DNA of 64,000 nucleotides from Tardiphaga sp. vice304 (GCF_007018905.1 NZ_CP041402.1:4080001-4144000); one strand, 5' to 3'. Shown: positions 32,499 through 42,007, counted from the first letter of the stretch. Notes: generated from the sequence alone by a model not told the origin. Translations and numbers: made by a program.

Positions 32499-33821
32499 AT
32501 GGCTTTTCACGGCCCGACCCGTCGTGCCTTTGTGCAGGGGACGCTCGCCACCGGCGCGCTCGGTCTCACCGGAATTCCAGCCTTCGCCGATCCCGCCTGG
32601 AAGAAATACGCCGGCACCACGATCGAGGCCAACCTGATCAAGGGGCCGCGCGGCGACCTGCTTCAAAAATATGCAGGAGAGTTTACCGAGCTGACCGGCA
32701 TAAAGGTCGAATCGGAAGTCATCCCCGAGCAGCAGCAGCGCCAGAAGGCCGTCATAGAGCTCACCTCCGGCAAACCCAGCTTCGACGTCGTCCACGTCAG
32801 CTATCACGTGCAGAAGCGGCAGTTCGAAAAGGCCGGCTGGCTCGCAGACCTCAGTAGCTTCCTGAAGGATCCGAACCTGACCGCGCCGGACCTGCGGGTG
32901 GATGACTTTTCCGCCGGCGGCCTGCAATTCGCGCAGAACGAAAAGGGCGAGATGCACTCGCTGCCGTGGTCGGTGGATTATTTCATCCTGTACTACAACA
33001 AGGAGATGTTCGCCAAAAAGAACATTGCCGTACCAAAGACCTTCGACGAGATGGCGGCCGCTGCCGAAAAACTCAACGATCCCGCGAACGGCGTCTATGG
33101 CTTCACCGGCCGCGGGTTGCGCAATGCCAACATGACGCTGTGGACCAATTTTTTCCTGAATTACGGCGGCGAATTCCTCGACGCCAAGGGCAACATTCTG
33201 ACCGATGGCTCGGAGGCCATCGAGGCCACCAAAATGTATCAGCGGCTGCTCACCAAGACCGCGCCTCCCGGGGTCGCCGGATTCAACTGGATGGAGTCCA
33301 TGGCCACGCTGACCCAGGGCCGCGCCGCGATGTGGATCGACGGCGTCGGCTGGGCGCCGCCGATCGAGGATCCGAATGCATCGCGCGTGGTCGGCAAGAT
33401 CGGATACACCGTCGTTCCAGCCGGCCCCAAGGGCCAGTTCTCTGCTGCCTATGGCGACGGCATCGGCATTGCCAAGACCAGCACGAAGAAGGAAGCCGCC
33501 TACCTGTATTGCCAGTGGGCGGTCTCCAAGACCATGGGGGCCCGTTTGCTGCAGAGTGGCGGCGGCGTGCCGTTCCGCAACTCGATCCTCAACGACGAGA
33601 CCGTGCGCAAGGGCGTCAAGAACCAGGAGTGGCTGGATTCGGTGATCGCCTCGGCCAAGATCAGCAAGCTCGGCCTTCCCGTGATCGTACCTGTCGCCGA
33701 ATTTCGGGATCTGGTCGGGGCTGCAGTCACCGCCACGTTGTCCGGAGCAGACCCGGCGACCGAGTTGAAGAAGGCCCACGACCAGTTCAGGCCGATTCTG
33801 GAGCGCAGCGAAAAAACGTGA
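32499..33821 (+). CDS. Sugar ABC transporter substrate-binding protein (Tat signal)
   Basis: The 440-residue family 1 extracellular solute-binding protein has a twin-arginine signal (PTRRAFVQG, then a hydrophobic stretch ending IPAFAD at about residue 28). The mature part shows NLIKGPRGDLLQKYAGEFTELTGIKVE and YGFTGRGLRNANMTLWTNFF features of sugar or polyol binders. GGGAGG precedes the ATG by eight bases. Its stop overlaps the GTG of the first permease gene (GTGA). The ligand is unknown. Confidence 0.92.
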   Translation: MAFHGPTRRAFVQGTLATGALGLTGIPAFADPAWKKYAGTTIEANLIKGPRGDLLQKYAGEFTELTGIKVESEVIPEQQQRQKAVIELTSGKPSFDVVHVSYHVQKRQFEKAGWLADLSSFLKDPNLTAPDLRVDDFSAGGLQFAQNEKGEMHSLPWSVDYFILYYNKEMFAKKNIAVPKTFDEMAAAAEKLNDPANGVYGFTGRGLRNANMTLWTNFFLNYGGEFLDAKGNILTDGSEAIEATKMYQRLLTKTAPPGVAGFNWMESMATLTQGRAAMWIDGVGWAPPIEDPNASRVVGKIGYTVVPAGPKGQFSAAYGDGIGIAKTSTKKEAAYLYCQWAVSKTMGARLLQSGGGVPFRNSILNDETVRKGVKNQEWLDSVIASAKISKLGLPVIVPVAEFRDLVGAAVTATLSGADPATELKKAHDQFRPILERSEKT

Positions 33822-34753
33822 GCGAACTGACAGCCGTCCGGCCGGCCGCGGTCGAGGCCAAGTTGACAACTGAGCAGTGGCGGCCGATCTCTTATTGGCC
33901 GTTCGTCATCCCGGCGATGATCGTCGTACTGGCCGTGATCATCTTTCCCTGGATCTACACGATCTGGATGAGCCTGCACGAATGGAAAGTCGGCTCGCAG
34001 CCTGCCTTCGTCGGCTTTGCAAACTACCTGCGCTTGCCGACCGATGCACGGTTCGTCGAGTCGGTCTGGCACACGCTGGTCTATACTGCGCTATCGGTGG
34101 CGTTACCGCTCATTCTCGGCACAATGGCGGCGGTCATCTTCAATACAAAGTTTCCGCTGCGCGGCTTCTTCCGCGGGCTGTTCATCCTGCCGATGATGGC
34201 GACCCCGGTGGCTATCGCTCTGGTATGGACCATGATGTTCCACCCGCAGCTCGGCATTCTCAACTATCTGCTGTCGCTGGTCGGGCTGCCGCCATCGCTG
34301 TGGGTGTTCCACCCGGCGACCGCGATCCCGTCCCTGGTGCTGGTGGAAACGTGGCAGTGGACGCCGCTGGTGATGCTGATCGTGCTGGGTGGCCTGTCCG
34401 CAATCCCGTCAGAGCCTTATGAAAGTGCGCAGATCGACGGCGCCACGCCGTGGCAGACCTTTCGCTACATTTCGCTGCCGATGATCATGCCTTTCCTGTT
34501 CATCGCGGCGATGATCCGAATGATCGATGCCGTGAAAAGCTTCGATATCATCTTTGCCATTACGCAAGGTGGACCCGGCAGCGCGTCGGAGACCATCAAC
34601 CTTTATCTCTACAGCGTCGCCTTCGTCTATTACGACGTCGGCTACGCCTCGGCGATCGTGGTAGTTTTCTTCGCGCTGATCGTGGTGCTGGCCGGCGCGC
34701 TGTTGCATTTGCGCCAGCGCACCCACTGGAACGACACCGGGGGCAGCGGTTGA
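33818..34753 (+). CDS. Sugar ABC transporter permease 1
   Basis: The 311-residue MalF-type inner-membrane permease has six membrane segments and the EAA loop EPYESAQIDGATPWQTFRYI (about residues 205-225) that contacts the ATPase. Translation starts at GTG 33818, overlapping the binding-protein stop by four bases. The longer open frame from 32966 is out-of-frame noise across the binding-protein gene. It couples to permease 2 by a TGATG overlap. Confidence 0.93.
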   Translation: MSELTAVRPAAVEAKLTTEQWRPISYWPFVIPAMIVVLAVIIFPWIYTIWMSLHEWKVGSQPAFVGFANYLRLPTDARFVESVWHTLVYTALSVALPLILGTMAAVIFNTKFPLRGFFRGLFILPMMATPVAIALVWTMMFHPQLGILNYLLSLVGLPPSLWVFHPATAIPSLVLVETWQWTPLVMLIVLGGLSAIPSEPYESAQIDGATPWQTFRYISLPMIMPFLFIAAMIRMIDAVKSFDIIFAITQGGPGSASETINLYLYSVAFVYYDVGYASAIVVVFFALIVVLAGALLHLRQRTHWNDTGGSG

Positions 34754-35565
34754 TGAGAACCCTTCTACACCGAATCGGCCTGACGTTCGCAATCTTCGTC
34801 ATCGTGTCGCCGGCGATACTGTTCTTCCTCTGGATGTTCTCGCTGTCGATCAAGTTCGAGATCGACAACGCATCCTATCCGCCGGTGTTCATCCCCGACC
34901 GCTTCAACTGGGGCAACTACGCCGCAGTGCTGGAGTCAAAAAGGTTCGCGACGTATTTCTTCAACACGCTGATCGTCACCGGCGCCGCGACATTGTTCGC
35001 ACTGATCGTCGGCGTGCCCGCGGGTTACGGCATCGCTCGCATGCGCGCCCGCAAAGCGGCGGTGGTCATCCTGATCGCGCGCATCACACCCGGGCTTTCC
35101 TATCTCATTCCACTGTTCCTGCTGTTCCAGTGGCTGGGCCTGCTGGGCACGCTTTGGCCGCAGATCATCATCCACCTCGTGGTGACCGTTCCGATCGTCA
35201 TCTGGATCATGATCGGCTATTTCGAGACCACGCCGATGGAGCTCGAGGAATCGGCGATCATCGACGGCGCCACCCGCTGGCAGGTGTTTCGCCACGTCGC
35301 CTTGCCGATTGCGCGGCCTGGCATCGCCGTGGCCTTTATTCTGGCGGTGATCTTCTCATGGAACAACTTCGTCTTCGGCATCGTGCTGGCCGGCCGCGAG
35401 ACCCGCACGCTGCCGGTGGCGGTCTACAACATGATCTCGTTCGACCAATTGAGCTGGGGCCCGCTGGCAGCGGCGGCACTGATCGTCACCTTTCCTGTGC
35501 TGTTGCTGACGGTGTTCGCGCAACGCCAGATCGTGGCAGGATTGACGGCGGGCGCGGTGAAGTGA
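34753..35565 (+). CDS. Sugar ABC transporter permease 2
   Basis: The 270-residue MalG-type permease has six membrane segments and the EAA loop ELEESAIIDGATRWQVFRHV (about 178-198). ATG 34753 overlaps the permease 1 stop. No nucleotide-binding subunit follows: the next sequence is a palindromic repeat and then the convergent nasC gene. The importer must borrow an MsmK/UgpC-type ATPase encoded elsewhere. Confidence 0.93.
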   Translation: MRTLLHRIGLTFAIFVIVSPAILFFLWMFSLSIKFEIDNASYPPVFIPDRFNWGNYAAVLESKRFATYFFNTLIVTGAATLFALIVGVPAGYGIARMRARKAAVVILIARITPGLSYLIPLFLLFQWLGLLGTLWPQIIIHLVVTVPIVIWIMIGYFETTPMELEESAIIDGATRWQVFRHVALPIARPGIAVAFILAVIFSWNNFVFGIVLAGRETRTLPVAVYNMISFDQLSWGPLAAAALIVTFPVLLLTVFAQRQIVAGLTAGAVK

Positions 35566-35581
35566 CGGCGCTCTTGGCGTC

Positions 35582-35698
35582 GTCATCCCGGGGCGGGCGC
35601 GGCGCCAGCCGCGAACGAACCCGGGATCTCGACATGTTCATCAAGGCATCTCGGGCTTCCGGGTTCGCTCGGGCTGCGCCCTCGCGCCCCGGAATGAC
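35582..35698. repeat. Palindromic repeat with GTCATCCCGGGGCG ends
   Basis: GTCATCCCGGGGCG at the left is matched by CGCCCCGGAATGAC at the right, with inner GAACCCGGGA and TTCCGGGTTCG segments. It sits between the convergent permease 2 and nasC genes, where its hairpin may serve as a bidirectional transcript end. Confidence 0.85.
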
Positions 35699-35706
35699 AA
35701 TTTCTT

Positions 35707-38403
35707 TCAGTTCACCGCCACCAACTGCTTTGGCTTAGCCACCCCCGCAATCAGCCGGTTCAGTTCCGGAATGCACGAGCCGCAATTGGTGCCGGCCTTG
35801 AGCTGCGCCCCGATCTCTGCGGCACTGCCTGCCCCCGCGGCGATGGCATCGCAGATCGTGGTGCGACCGACGCCGAAGCACGCGCAGACGATGGGGCCGG
35901 CGCTGGCATGGCCATCGACGGATTTGCCGGACAGCAGCATGCGGCGCTGGTCGTCGCTGACCGCCTCCGCGGCGAACAGCGTCTTGACCGAATCCCAGTC
36001 CACGCCATCCATTGCAGGACCGATGAAGAGGCAGGTCTCGATCCTGTCATCGACGAACGACGCCGCACGGAACACGCCGCGGGCGGTGTCCTCGAACTCG
36101 GCAACGTCGTCGCCGCGCAAGGGCTGAAGCCATTCCTTCCACGTCGCGACATCGGAATTGTGCGCGATGACATAGCCGACGCCGCCCGCGACGGCGATCC
36201 GCGTCCACAGCGCTTGCTCAGGCAAGTCCAGCGGCCTGCGTGACAGCACGAAGCCGCGCTGCGCATAGGCCATTGGCGCGATCGACACCGGCGTTGCCTT
36301 GTTTTCGGGCTGGCCGGAGAACGGATCGACGAACGGCGCCACCAGTGCGCCGACTCGCGCAAAGGACGCGGTTTCGTCATTCCAGTGGATCGGCGCGAAC
36401 AGCAGGCCGCGCTGCTGGCGCGGGCTGATGACCACCTTCAGGACGCAGGTGCCGTAATCGGTCGTGAGATTCGCATAGCCGCCCTCGCTGACTCCGGCCG
36501 GCACGGCATCATCCGGATGGATCTCGACAAACGGCTCCGGCAGATGTTGGCCTAGCCGCGGGCTGAGGCCGGTGCGGGTCATGGTGTGCCACTGGTCGCG
36601 GATGCGGCCGGTGTTCAATCGCAACGGCCGTGTCGCCGAAGTCGCGCTGCGCAGCGCGGGCATCTCCACGGCGATAAAGCGCGCGCGAAAATCCTTGGCG
36701 TAGAATCCGCCTTCGGCGAAAAAGCGCGGCTGCGGCTGCGTGGTGCCTTCGCGTAGCGGCCACAGCACCGGCGCCATGCTGTCGAAGCCGTCGTCGGAGA
36801 CTTTGGCCAGCCCGCCGATATCGAAATCGCGGCGGCCATTGTTCTCGAACGCCGACAGCGCGGCATGTTCGCGAAAGATGTCTGCCGCCGAGCTGTAGTT
36901 GAAGCCCGCGCCGAAGCCGAGACGTCTGGCGACCTCGCTTAAAATCCACCAGTCCGGCATCGCCTCGCCGGCCGGCTTCAGGAACGAGCGCTGCCGCGAT
37001 ATCCGGCGTTCCGAATTGGTAACGGTGCCGGACTTCTCACCCCAAGCGTGAGCCGGCAGCAGCACATGCGCGCCGGCGTTCACGGTGTCGTTGGACCGCA
37101 CATTCTCCGACACCACGAACAGGTCGAGCGTGCCGACGGCCGCGCGCACGGCATCCGCGTTGGGCAGTGACACGACGGGGTTGGTGCCGATCACCCAGAG
37201 CGCCTTAATTCCGCCGCGGGCGATCGCCTCGAACATCTGCACCGCCTTGAGGCCTTCGTGCGTGGCGACGCGCGGCGCCTTCCAGAACCGGCGGACGCGA
37301 TCGATTTCCGGCGGGGTAAACCCCATATGCGCGGCGAGCTGGTTGGCAAGGCCGCCGACCTCGCGGCCGCCCATCGCGTTCGGCTGCCCGGTCAGCGAGA
37401 ACGGGCCCATGCCGATCCGCCCGATCCGCCCCGTCGCCAGATGGCAGTTGAGGATGGCGTTGACCTTGTCGGTGCCCTGCGCCGACTGGTTGACGCCCTG
37501 CGAATACAGCGTGACGACGCGCGGCGTATTGCGGAACAGGTGAAAGAAGGCTGCGACATCGGTCTCCGGCAGGCCGGTCGCCAACGCCGTTGCCGCCACG
37601 CTGCCGGCGATGTTTCGCGCGCGGGCCAGTGCCGCGTCGAAGCCCATCGTATGTGCGTCGATATAGTCCTGATCGAGGGCGCCGTTGTCCGCGAGGTATG
37701 CCAGCAATCCACTGAACAATGCCGTGTCGGTGCCGGGCTTCAGGCCGAGGAACAGGTCGTCGTCGCCCGCCGTACCGGTGCGGCGCGGATCGATCACCAC
37801 GATGCGGGCGCCGCGCGCCTGCTTATTGGCGAGCATGCGCTGGTACAAGACCGGATGGCACCACGCGGCGTTGGAGCCGGCCAGCACCAGCAGGTCGGCC
37901 TCGTCGAGATCTTCATAGCAACCCGGCACGGTGTCGGCGCCGAACGCGCGCTTGTGGCCGGCGACCGACGACGCCATGCAGAGCCGCGAATTGGTATCGA
38001 CATTGGCGCTGCCGATGAATCCCTTCATCAGCTTGTTGGCGACGTAATAATCCTCGGTCAGCAATTGCCCGGACAGATAGAACGCCACCGAGTCCGGACC
38101 GTGTTGCCTGATGATGGCACGAAAGCGATCCGCCGCATGGTCCAGCGCGGTGCCCCACGCCACCTGCTGCATTGCGCCGGATTCACCACGAATCATCGGA
38201 TGCAGCAGTCGTTCGCTCTGACCTAGCGTCTCGCCGAGCGCGGAGCCCTTCGAGCACAGCCGGCCGAAATTGGCGGGATGCTCGGGATCACCGGCGATCA
38301 CCGCACCACCGGTCCCGTCGGGCGTGGCCAGCACGCCGCAGCCGACGCCGCAATAGGGACAACTCGTCTTGGTGGCGCGAAGGTTCGGGTCCATCGCCGT
38401 CAT
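35707..38403 (-). CDS. nasC: Assimilatory nitrate reductase, molybdopterin catalytic subunit
   Basis: The 898-residue cytoplasmic enzyme reduces nitrate to nitrite. An N-terminal [4Fe-4S] site (CPYCGVGCGV with a later LCSKGSAL Cys) precedes the bis-MGD molybdopterin domain (SRLCMASSVAGHKRAFG region, GSNAAWCHPVLYQRM). A C-terminal BFD-like [2Fe-2S] domain, IVCACFGVGRTTICDAI with TNCGSCIPEL, completes it as in NasA/NasC. ATG 38403 overlaps the flp stop (TGATG). No signal peptide is present, which fits assimilation and not periplasmic respiration. It is the last gene of the nrtABC-globin-flp-nasC run. Confidence 0.94.
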   Translation of the reverse strand: MTAMDPNLRATKTSCPYCGVGCGVLATPDGTGGAVIAGDPEHPANFGRLCSKGSALGETLGQSERLLHPMIRGESGAMQQVAWGTALDHAADRFRAIIRQHGPDSVAFYLSGQLLTEDYYVANKLMKGFIGSANVDTNSRLCMASSVAGHKRAFGADTVPGCYEDLDEADLLVLAGSNAAWCHPVLYQRMLANKQARGARIVVIDPRRTGTAGDDDLFLGLKPGTDTALFSGLLAYLADNGALDQDYIDAHTMGFDAALARARNIAGSVAATALATGLPETDVAAFFHLFRNTPRVVTLYSQGVNQSAQGTDKVNAILNCHLATGRIGRIGMGPFSLTGQPNAMGGREVGGLANQLAAHMGFTPPEIDRVRRFWKAPRVATHEGLKAVQMFEAIARGGIKALWVIGTNPVVSLPNADAVRAAVGTLDLFVVSENVRSNDTVNAGAHVLLPAHAWGEKSGTVTNSERRISRQRSFLKPAGEAMPDWWILSEVARRLGFGAGFNYSSAADIFREHAALSAFENNGRRDFDIGGLAKVSDDGFDSMAPVLWPLREGTTQPQPRFFAEGGFYAKDFRARFIAVEMPALRSATSATRPLRLNTGRIRDQWHTMTRTGLSPRLGQHLPEPFVEIHPDDAVPAGVSEGGYANLTTDYGTCVLKVVISPRQQRGLLFAPIHWNDETASFARVGALVAPFVDPFSGQPENKATPVSIAPMAYAQRGFVLSRRPLDLPEQALWTRIAVAGGVGYVIAHNSDVATWKEWLQPLRGDDVAEFEDTARGVFRAASFVDDRIETCLFIGPAMDGVDWDSVKTLFAAEAVSDDQRRMLLSGKSVDGHASAGPIVCACFGVGRTTICDAIAAGAGSAAEIGAQLKAGTNCGSCIPELNRLIAGVAKPKQLVAVN

Positions 38404-39611
38404 CACGCGGCCTCGGCGAGCGAGCGGCCGAACATCAGGTTCGTTCTAAGCCGGGCGACATCGGCACCGCTGCGGATCAATTCGAGATACCACAACGCAT
38501 CGTGGGTATCACCGACGAGCACCGCGCCCGTCAGCCGGCCTTCGGCGATCACCAGCTTCTTGTAGATGCCGTGGCGGATGTCGTTGAGCAGCAATGTCTC
38601 GCTGCCTGCGGCCGCCACAAAGTCACCGGCCGAGAACACGCTGACGCCGGACACTTTCAAGTTGGTGGCGAGCACGCTGCCTTCATAGGCAGCGCTGCCG
38701 CCTGCGAGATGCTGCGCCAACACTTTGGCCTGTTCATAGGCCGGCGCGACCAGCCCGTAACAAGTGCCGCGATGCTCGGCACATTCGCCGAGCGCAAAGA
38801 TGTTCTCGGTTCCGGTCGCCATCCGGTCATCGACCACGATGCCGCGATTGACTGGCACGCCGGCCTCTCTCGCCAGCGACGCATTGGGCCGGATGCCCGC
38901 CGCGAAGATCACGGCATCGGTCTCAAGCCGGCGACCGTCCGTCAGTTCAACCCCTTGCACGGATCCATCGCCACAGATCCGGGCCGTGTTGGCCTCAAGC
39001 AGCACCGTGACGCCCTTGCGCTCCACAAGTGTTCTCAGCAGCGCGGCGGCAGCGGCATCGAGCTGTCGCTCCATCAAACGGTCCATCAAATGGATCAGCG
39101 TCACGCTCGCGCCGGCCTTGGCGAGGCCGTATGCCGCCTCCAGCCCGAGCAGCCCGCCACCCACCACCACGACGCGCTTGTTCTGTGCGGCAAGGTCGAG
39201 CAGCCCATCGACATCGTGGCTGTCACGAAACGTGTGCACGCCGGCGAGCTCGGCGCCGGGCACCGGCAGCCGCAGCGCCGAGGAGCCGGTGGCAAACACC
39301 AGCTTCGAGAACGGCACAGGCTTGCCGGTCGAGGTCCGGACTTCGCGTGCGGTCATGTCGATCGAAACTGCCGTTGCGCCGTATTTCAGCGTGACGCCGC
39401 GGTCGCGCCACCATGATGCCGGGCGCAGCTCGATCTCGTCATGGGTCGCCTCGCCGGCCAGCACCGAGGACAGCAGCACGCGGTTATAGGCCAGCCGCGG
39501 CTCGTCGCCGATCACCGCGATGGCATAGCGGCCGAGCGCGCATTGTGCGAGCTCGTCGACCAGCTTTGCCGCCGCCATGCCGTTGCCGATGATGACCAGC
39601 GCTTCGCTCAC
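38403..39611 (-). CDS. flp: FAD/NAD(P)H oxidoreductase of the nitrate-assimilation cluster
   Basis: The 402-residue flavoprotein resembles the N-terminal half of NirB and rubredoxin reductases. FAD-binding IIGNGMAAAKLVDEL is at the N-terminus, the NAD(P)H-binding VVVGGGLLGLEAAYGLA is mid-protein, and the second FAD motif is FALGECAEH. In B. japonicum the equivalent Flp passes electrons to NasC and is linked to the haemoglobin. Nine bases separate it from the globin gene, and its stop overlaps the nasC start. Confidence 0.92.
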   Translation of the reverse strand: MSEALVIIGNGMAAAKLVDELAQCALGRYAIAVIGDEPRLAYNRVLLSSVLAGEATHDEIELRPASWWRDRGVTLKYGATAVSIDMTAREVRTSTGKPVPFSKLVFATGSSALRLPVPGAELAGVHTFRDSHDVDGLLDLAAQNKRVVVVGGGLLGLEAAYGLAKAGASVTLIHLMDRLMERQLDAAAAALLRTLVERKGVTVLLEANTARICGDGSVQGVELTDGRRLETDAVIFAAGIRPNASLAREAGVPVNRGIVVDDRMATGTENIFALGECAEHRGTCYGLVAPAYEQAKVLAQHLAGGSAAYEGSVLATNLKVSGVSVFSAGDFVAAAGSETLLLNDIRHGIYKKLVIAEGRLTGAVLVGDTHDALWYLELIRSGADVARLRTNLMFGRSLAEAA

Positions 39612-39620
39612 GTTTTTTCC

Positions 39621-40046
39621 TTACTCGGCCGCCTGCGCACCATGCGCCTCGGAAATCATGTAGCCCGACAGCGTGCCGTAGGCGGTCGTCCAGGCGTCTG
39701 CGAGTTCGGGGTTCCAGGCCTCGCTGAGACCCTTCTCCAGCGTCCATGGCAAGGCAGATCCGACGATCGGATAGTGCTCGTCCTTGGCGCCGTAGCCGAC
39801 GTGCCGTTTGGCCAGCGCGCTAGCGGCGGGCAGCACGGTTTCCAGCCGCGACAGCCCGGTCACCACGATGCCGAGCGTCTCCATCAGCTTGCGACGCTGC
39901 TCGGCCATATCGGCATCGTGAAACATCGGCTTCACATCAGGCGCGATCTCGAACAGGCGATCGTAGAACAGCACCGCCGCTTGATCGGCGATCGGGACGA
40001 CTTTGGCGAAGCTCTGCTGTATCAATTCGGTCTGCTGCGGCGTCAT
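39621..40046 (-). CDS. bjgb: Single-domain bacterial haemoglobin (Bjgb-like)
   Basis: The 141-residue globin has the globin E/F-helix arrangement, with the likely proximal His in LAKRHVGYGAKDEHY, distal-side residues around MFHDADMAEQRRKLM, and no reductase domain. In B. japonicum the equivalent protein detoxifies nitric oxide made during nitrate use, with Flp as probable reductase. ATG 40046 follows GGGAGA at six-base spacing. Confidence 0.92.
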   Translation of the reverse strand: MTPQQTELIQQSFAKVVPIADQAAVLFYDRLFEIAPDVKPMFHDADMAEQRRKLMETLGIVVTGLSRLETVLPAASALAKRHVGYGAKDEHYPIVGSALPWTLEKGLSEAWNPELADAWTTAYGTLSGYMISEAHGAQAAE

Positions 40047-40070
40047 GGTGGTCTCCCTCTCTCCACTGTC

Positions 40071-40090
40071 GTCCCCGCGAAAGCGGGGAC
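40071..40090. repeat. Short GC-rich palindrome
   Basis: GTCCCCGCGAAAGCGGGGAC is an inverted repeat with eight-base arms around a GAAA-type loop, in the gap between nrtC and the globin gene. It could fold in the transcript and attenuate readthrough. Confidence 0.7.
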
Positions 40091-40138
40091 CCATACCCTC
40101 AGGAAGCAAGAATGAAACGCGGCTCTGTCGCTTTCACC

Positions 40139-40232
40139 GTCATTGCGAGGAACCTCTTGGCGAGGAAGCGATCCAGCCTTGCCTAGTTTGCGGCTCTCTG
40201 GATTGCCGCGCCGCTTCGCTCCTCGCAATGAC
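40139..40232. repeat. Palindromic repeat with GTCATTGCGAGG ends (second copy)
   Basis: The left end GTCATTGCGAGGAAC and right end GCTCCTCGCAATGAC are inverted, with inner GATCCAG/CTGGATT. It is the same element as that at 30514-30607 and lies in the 213-bp nrtC-globin gap. Confidence 0.85.
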
Positions 40233-40259
40233 GGGGAGATGCCATTGCGTGGAGCGCCC

Positions 40260-41054
40260 CTACGCCGCCTCGACGAATTTGTGGCGCTCGTACAGAAATT
40301 CCAGCACGCGCTTGCGGCAGCTCAGATAGACAGGATCGGTCGCGAGCTCGAGCCGCCTGCGCGGCCGCGCCAGCGGCACGTCGAGCACTTCGCCGATCGT
40401 GGCGCTGGGGCCGTTCGTCATCATCACGATGCGGTCCGATAGCAACACCGCCTCGTCGACGTCATGGGTGATCATGACGATGGTGTTGCCTAGCTTCTGG
40501 TGCAGCGCCATCACCGAATCCTGCAGATGCGCGCGGGTCAGCGCGTCCAGCGCACCAAAGGGCTCGTCGAGCAGCAACACCTTCGGCTCCATCGCCAGCG
40601 CGCGCGCAATGCCGACGCGCTGCTTCATGCCGCCGGAGATCTCCGAAGGCCGCTTGTCCTTGGCGTGGGTCATCTGCACGAGGTTGAGATTATGCACGAT
40701 CCAGGCCTCGCGTTCCTTCTTGCTCTTCGACCGGGCGAACACCTTGTCGACGCCGAGCTGAACGTTCTGATAGACGGTGAGCCACGGCAGCAGGCTGTGG
40801 TTCTGAAACACCACGGCGCGGTCCGGCCCCGGCGAATTGACCTCGCGGTCCTCCAGCAGTACGCCGCCCATCGTCGCGGTGGTCAGGCCGGCGATGATGT
40901 TGAGCATCGTCGACTTGCCGCAGCCGGAGTGGCCGATGATCGAGACGTATTCGCCCTTGGCCAGCGTCAGGTTGATGTCCTTCAGCACCTCGGACGATAC
41001 GTTGCCGCGGGTAAAAACCTTGTCGATGTGATCGAGCTTCAGATAGGGCTTCAT
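40260..41054 (-). CDS. nrtC: Nitrate ABC transporter ATP-binding protein
   Basis: The 264-residue ATPase energises nitrate uptake. Walker A is GHSGCGKST, signature ISGGMKQRVGIARAL, Walker B VLLLDEPFGALDAL, and the switch His lies in MITHDVDEAV. It lacks the NrtA-like C-terminal extension found in cyanobacterial NrtC. ATG 41054 follows AAGGAAAC; the open frame to 41786 is a shadow of nrtB. Gap to nrtB is 26 bases. Confidence 0.94.
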   Translation of the reverse strand: MKPYLKLDHIDKVFTRGNVSSEVLKDINLTLAKGEYVSIIGHSGCGKSTMLNIIAGLTTATMGGVLLEDREVNSPGPDRAVVFQNHSLLPWLTVYQNVQLGVDKVFARSKSKKEREAWIVHNLNLVQMTHAKDKRPSEISGGMKQRVGIARALAMEPKVLLLDEPFGALDALTRAHLQDSVMALHQKLGNTIVMITHDVDEAVLLSDRIVMMTNGPSATIGEVLDVPLARPRRRLELATDPVYLSCRKRVLEFLYERHKFVEAA

Positions 41055-41080
41055 GATCGTTTCCTTGGCTGACCCAAATT

Positions 41081-42007
41081 TCAACTGACTGAAGTGCCGT
41101 GGGTGACGAGGTTGCCTAAGCCGGCGATCATGCGGTCGAGAATGAAGCCGATGATGCCGACGTAGAACAGCGACAGGATGATTTCGCTGATATGCGAAGA
41201 ATTCCAGGCGTCCCAGATGAAAAAGCCGATGCCGACGCCGCCGATCAACATTTCTGCCGCGATGATCGCCAGCCAGGAAAGCCCGATGCCGATACGCAGG
41301 CCGGTGAAGATATAGGGCGCCGCCGCCGGCAGCATCACCTTGGTGAAGAACTCGATCGGGTTGAGCTGCACCACGGCCGCGACGTTGCGATAGTCCTGCG
41401 GAATGTTGCGGATGCCGACCGCAGTATTGATGATGATCGGCCAGATCGAGGTGATGAAGATCACGAAGATCGCCGACGGCTGGCCGTCGCGGAACGCGGC
41501 AAGCGCCAGCGGCAGCCAGGCCAAAGGCGGGATGGTGCGCAGCACCTGGAAGATCGGATCGAGCCCGCGCATCGCCCAGACCGACTGGCCGACCAGCGTG
41601 CCCAAGGCGATGCCGGCGATAGCGGCCAGCGAATAGCCGTAGGCGACGCGCAGCAGGCTGGCGGAGAGATGCCAGAACAGGCCCTTGTCGATGCCGCCCC
41701 GGTCGAAGAACGGATCGAAGATCAACTCCTTGGTGTCGGCATAGACCTTTGACGGCGGCGGCAGGGTCGATCCCGCGCGCCGGCACACCAGCTCCCAGAA
41801 CACCATCAGCAGCACGAAAACCACCAGCGGCGGGATCACGCGAACCGCGACCTCGCCGGCCATCTTGCGGAATTTGCCGGGACCGGCAGGTCTCGCCGGA
41901 GACATCGCGACGACCGGCAAACCCGCCTTCGGTGCGGCGATGGCCGCACCGGATTTCGGGTTTGCCAAAGCTGCCGCGGTTTCGGTGTTGATGGCTTGCA
42001 TGTTCAT
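41081..42007 (-). CDS. nrtB: Nitrate ABC transporter permease
   Basis: The 308-residue NrtB/SsuC-type permease has six membrane segments after a cytoplasmic Ala/Pro-rich lead of about 50 residues. The coupling loop IPQDYRNVAAVVQLNPIEFF (about 213-232) stands for the EAA motif of this family. ATG 42007 is set by GGAGAC seven bases upstream. It is between nrtA and nrtC in the usual order. Confidence 0.94.
   Translation of the reverse strand: MNMQAINTETAAALANPKSGAAIAAPKAGLPVVAMSPARPAGPGKFRKMAGEVAVRVIPPLVVFVLLMVFWELVCRRAGSTLPPPSKVYADTKELIFDPFFDRGGIDKGLFWHLSASLLRVAYGYSLAAIAGIALGTLVGQSVWAMRGLDPIFQVLRTIPPLAWLPLALAAFRDGQPSAIFVIFITSIWPIIINTAVGIRNIPQDYRNVAAVVQLNPIEFFTKVMLPAAAPYIFTGLRIGIGLSWLAIIAAEMLIGGVGIGFFIWDAWNSSHISEIILSLFYVGIIGFILDRMIAGLGNLVTHGTSVS

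Noticed and set aside
32966..33817. N-terminal extension of sugar permease 1
   Set aside because: It is the binding-protein gene read in another frame; the GTGA overlap sets the start at 33818.
41055..41786. 508-residue NrtC with an N-terminal extension
   Set aside because: The extra part is nrtB read out of frame; ATG 41054 has a ribosome site and a normal NrtC N-terminus.
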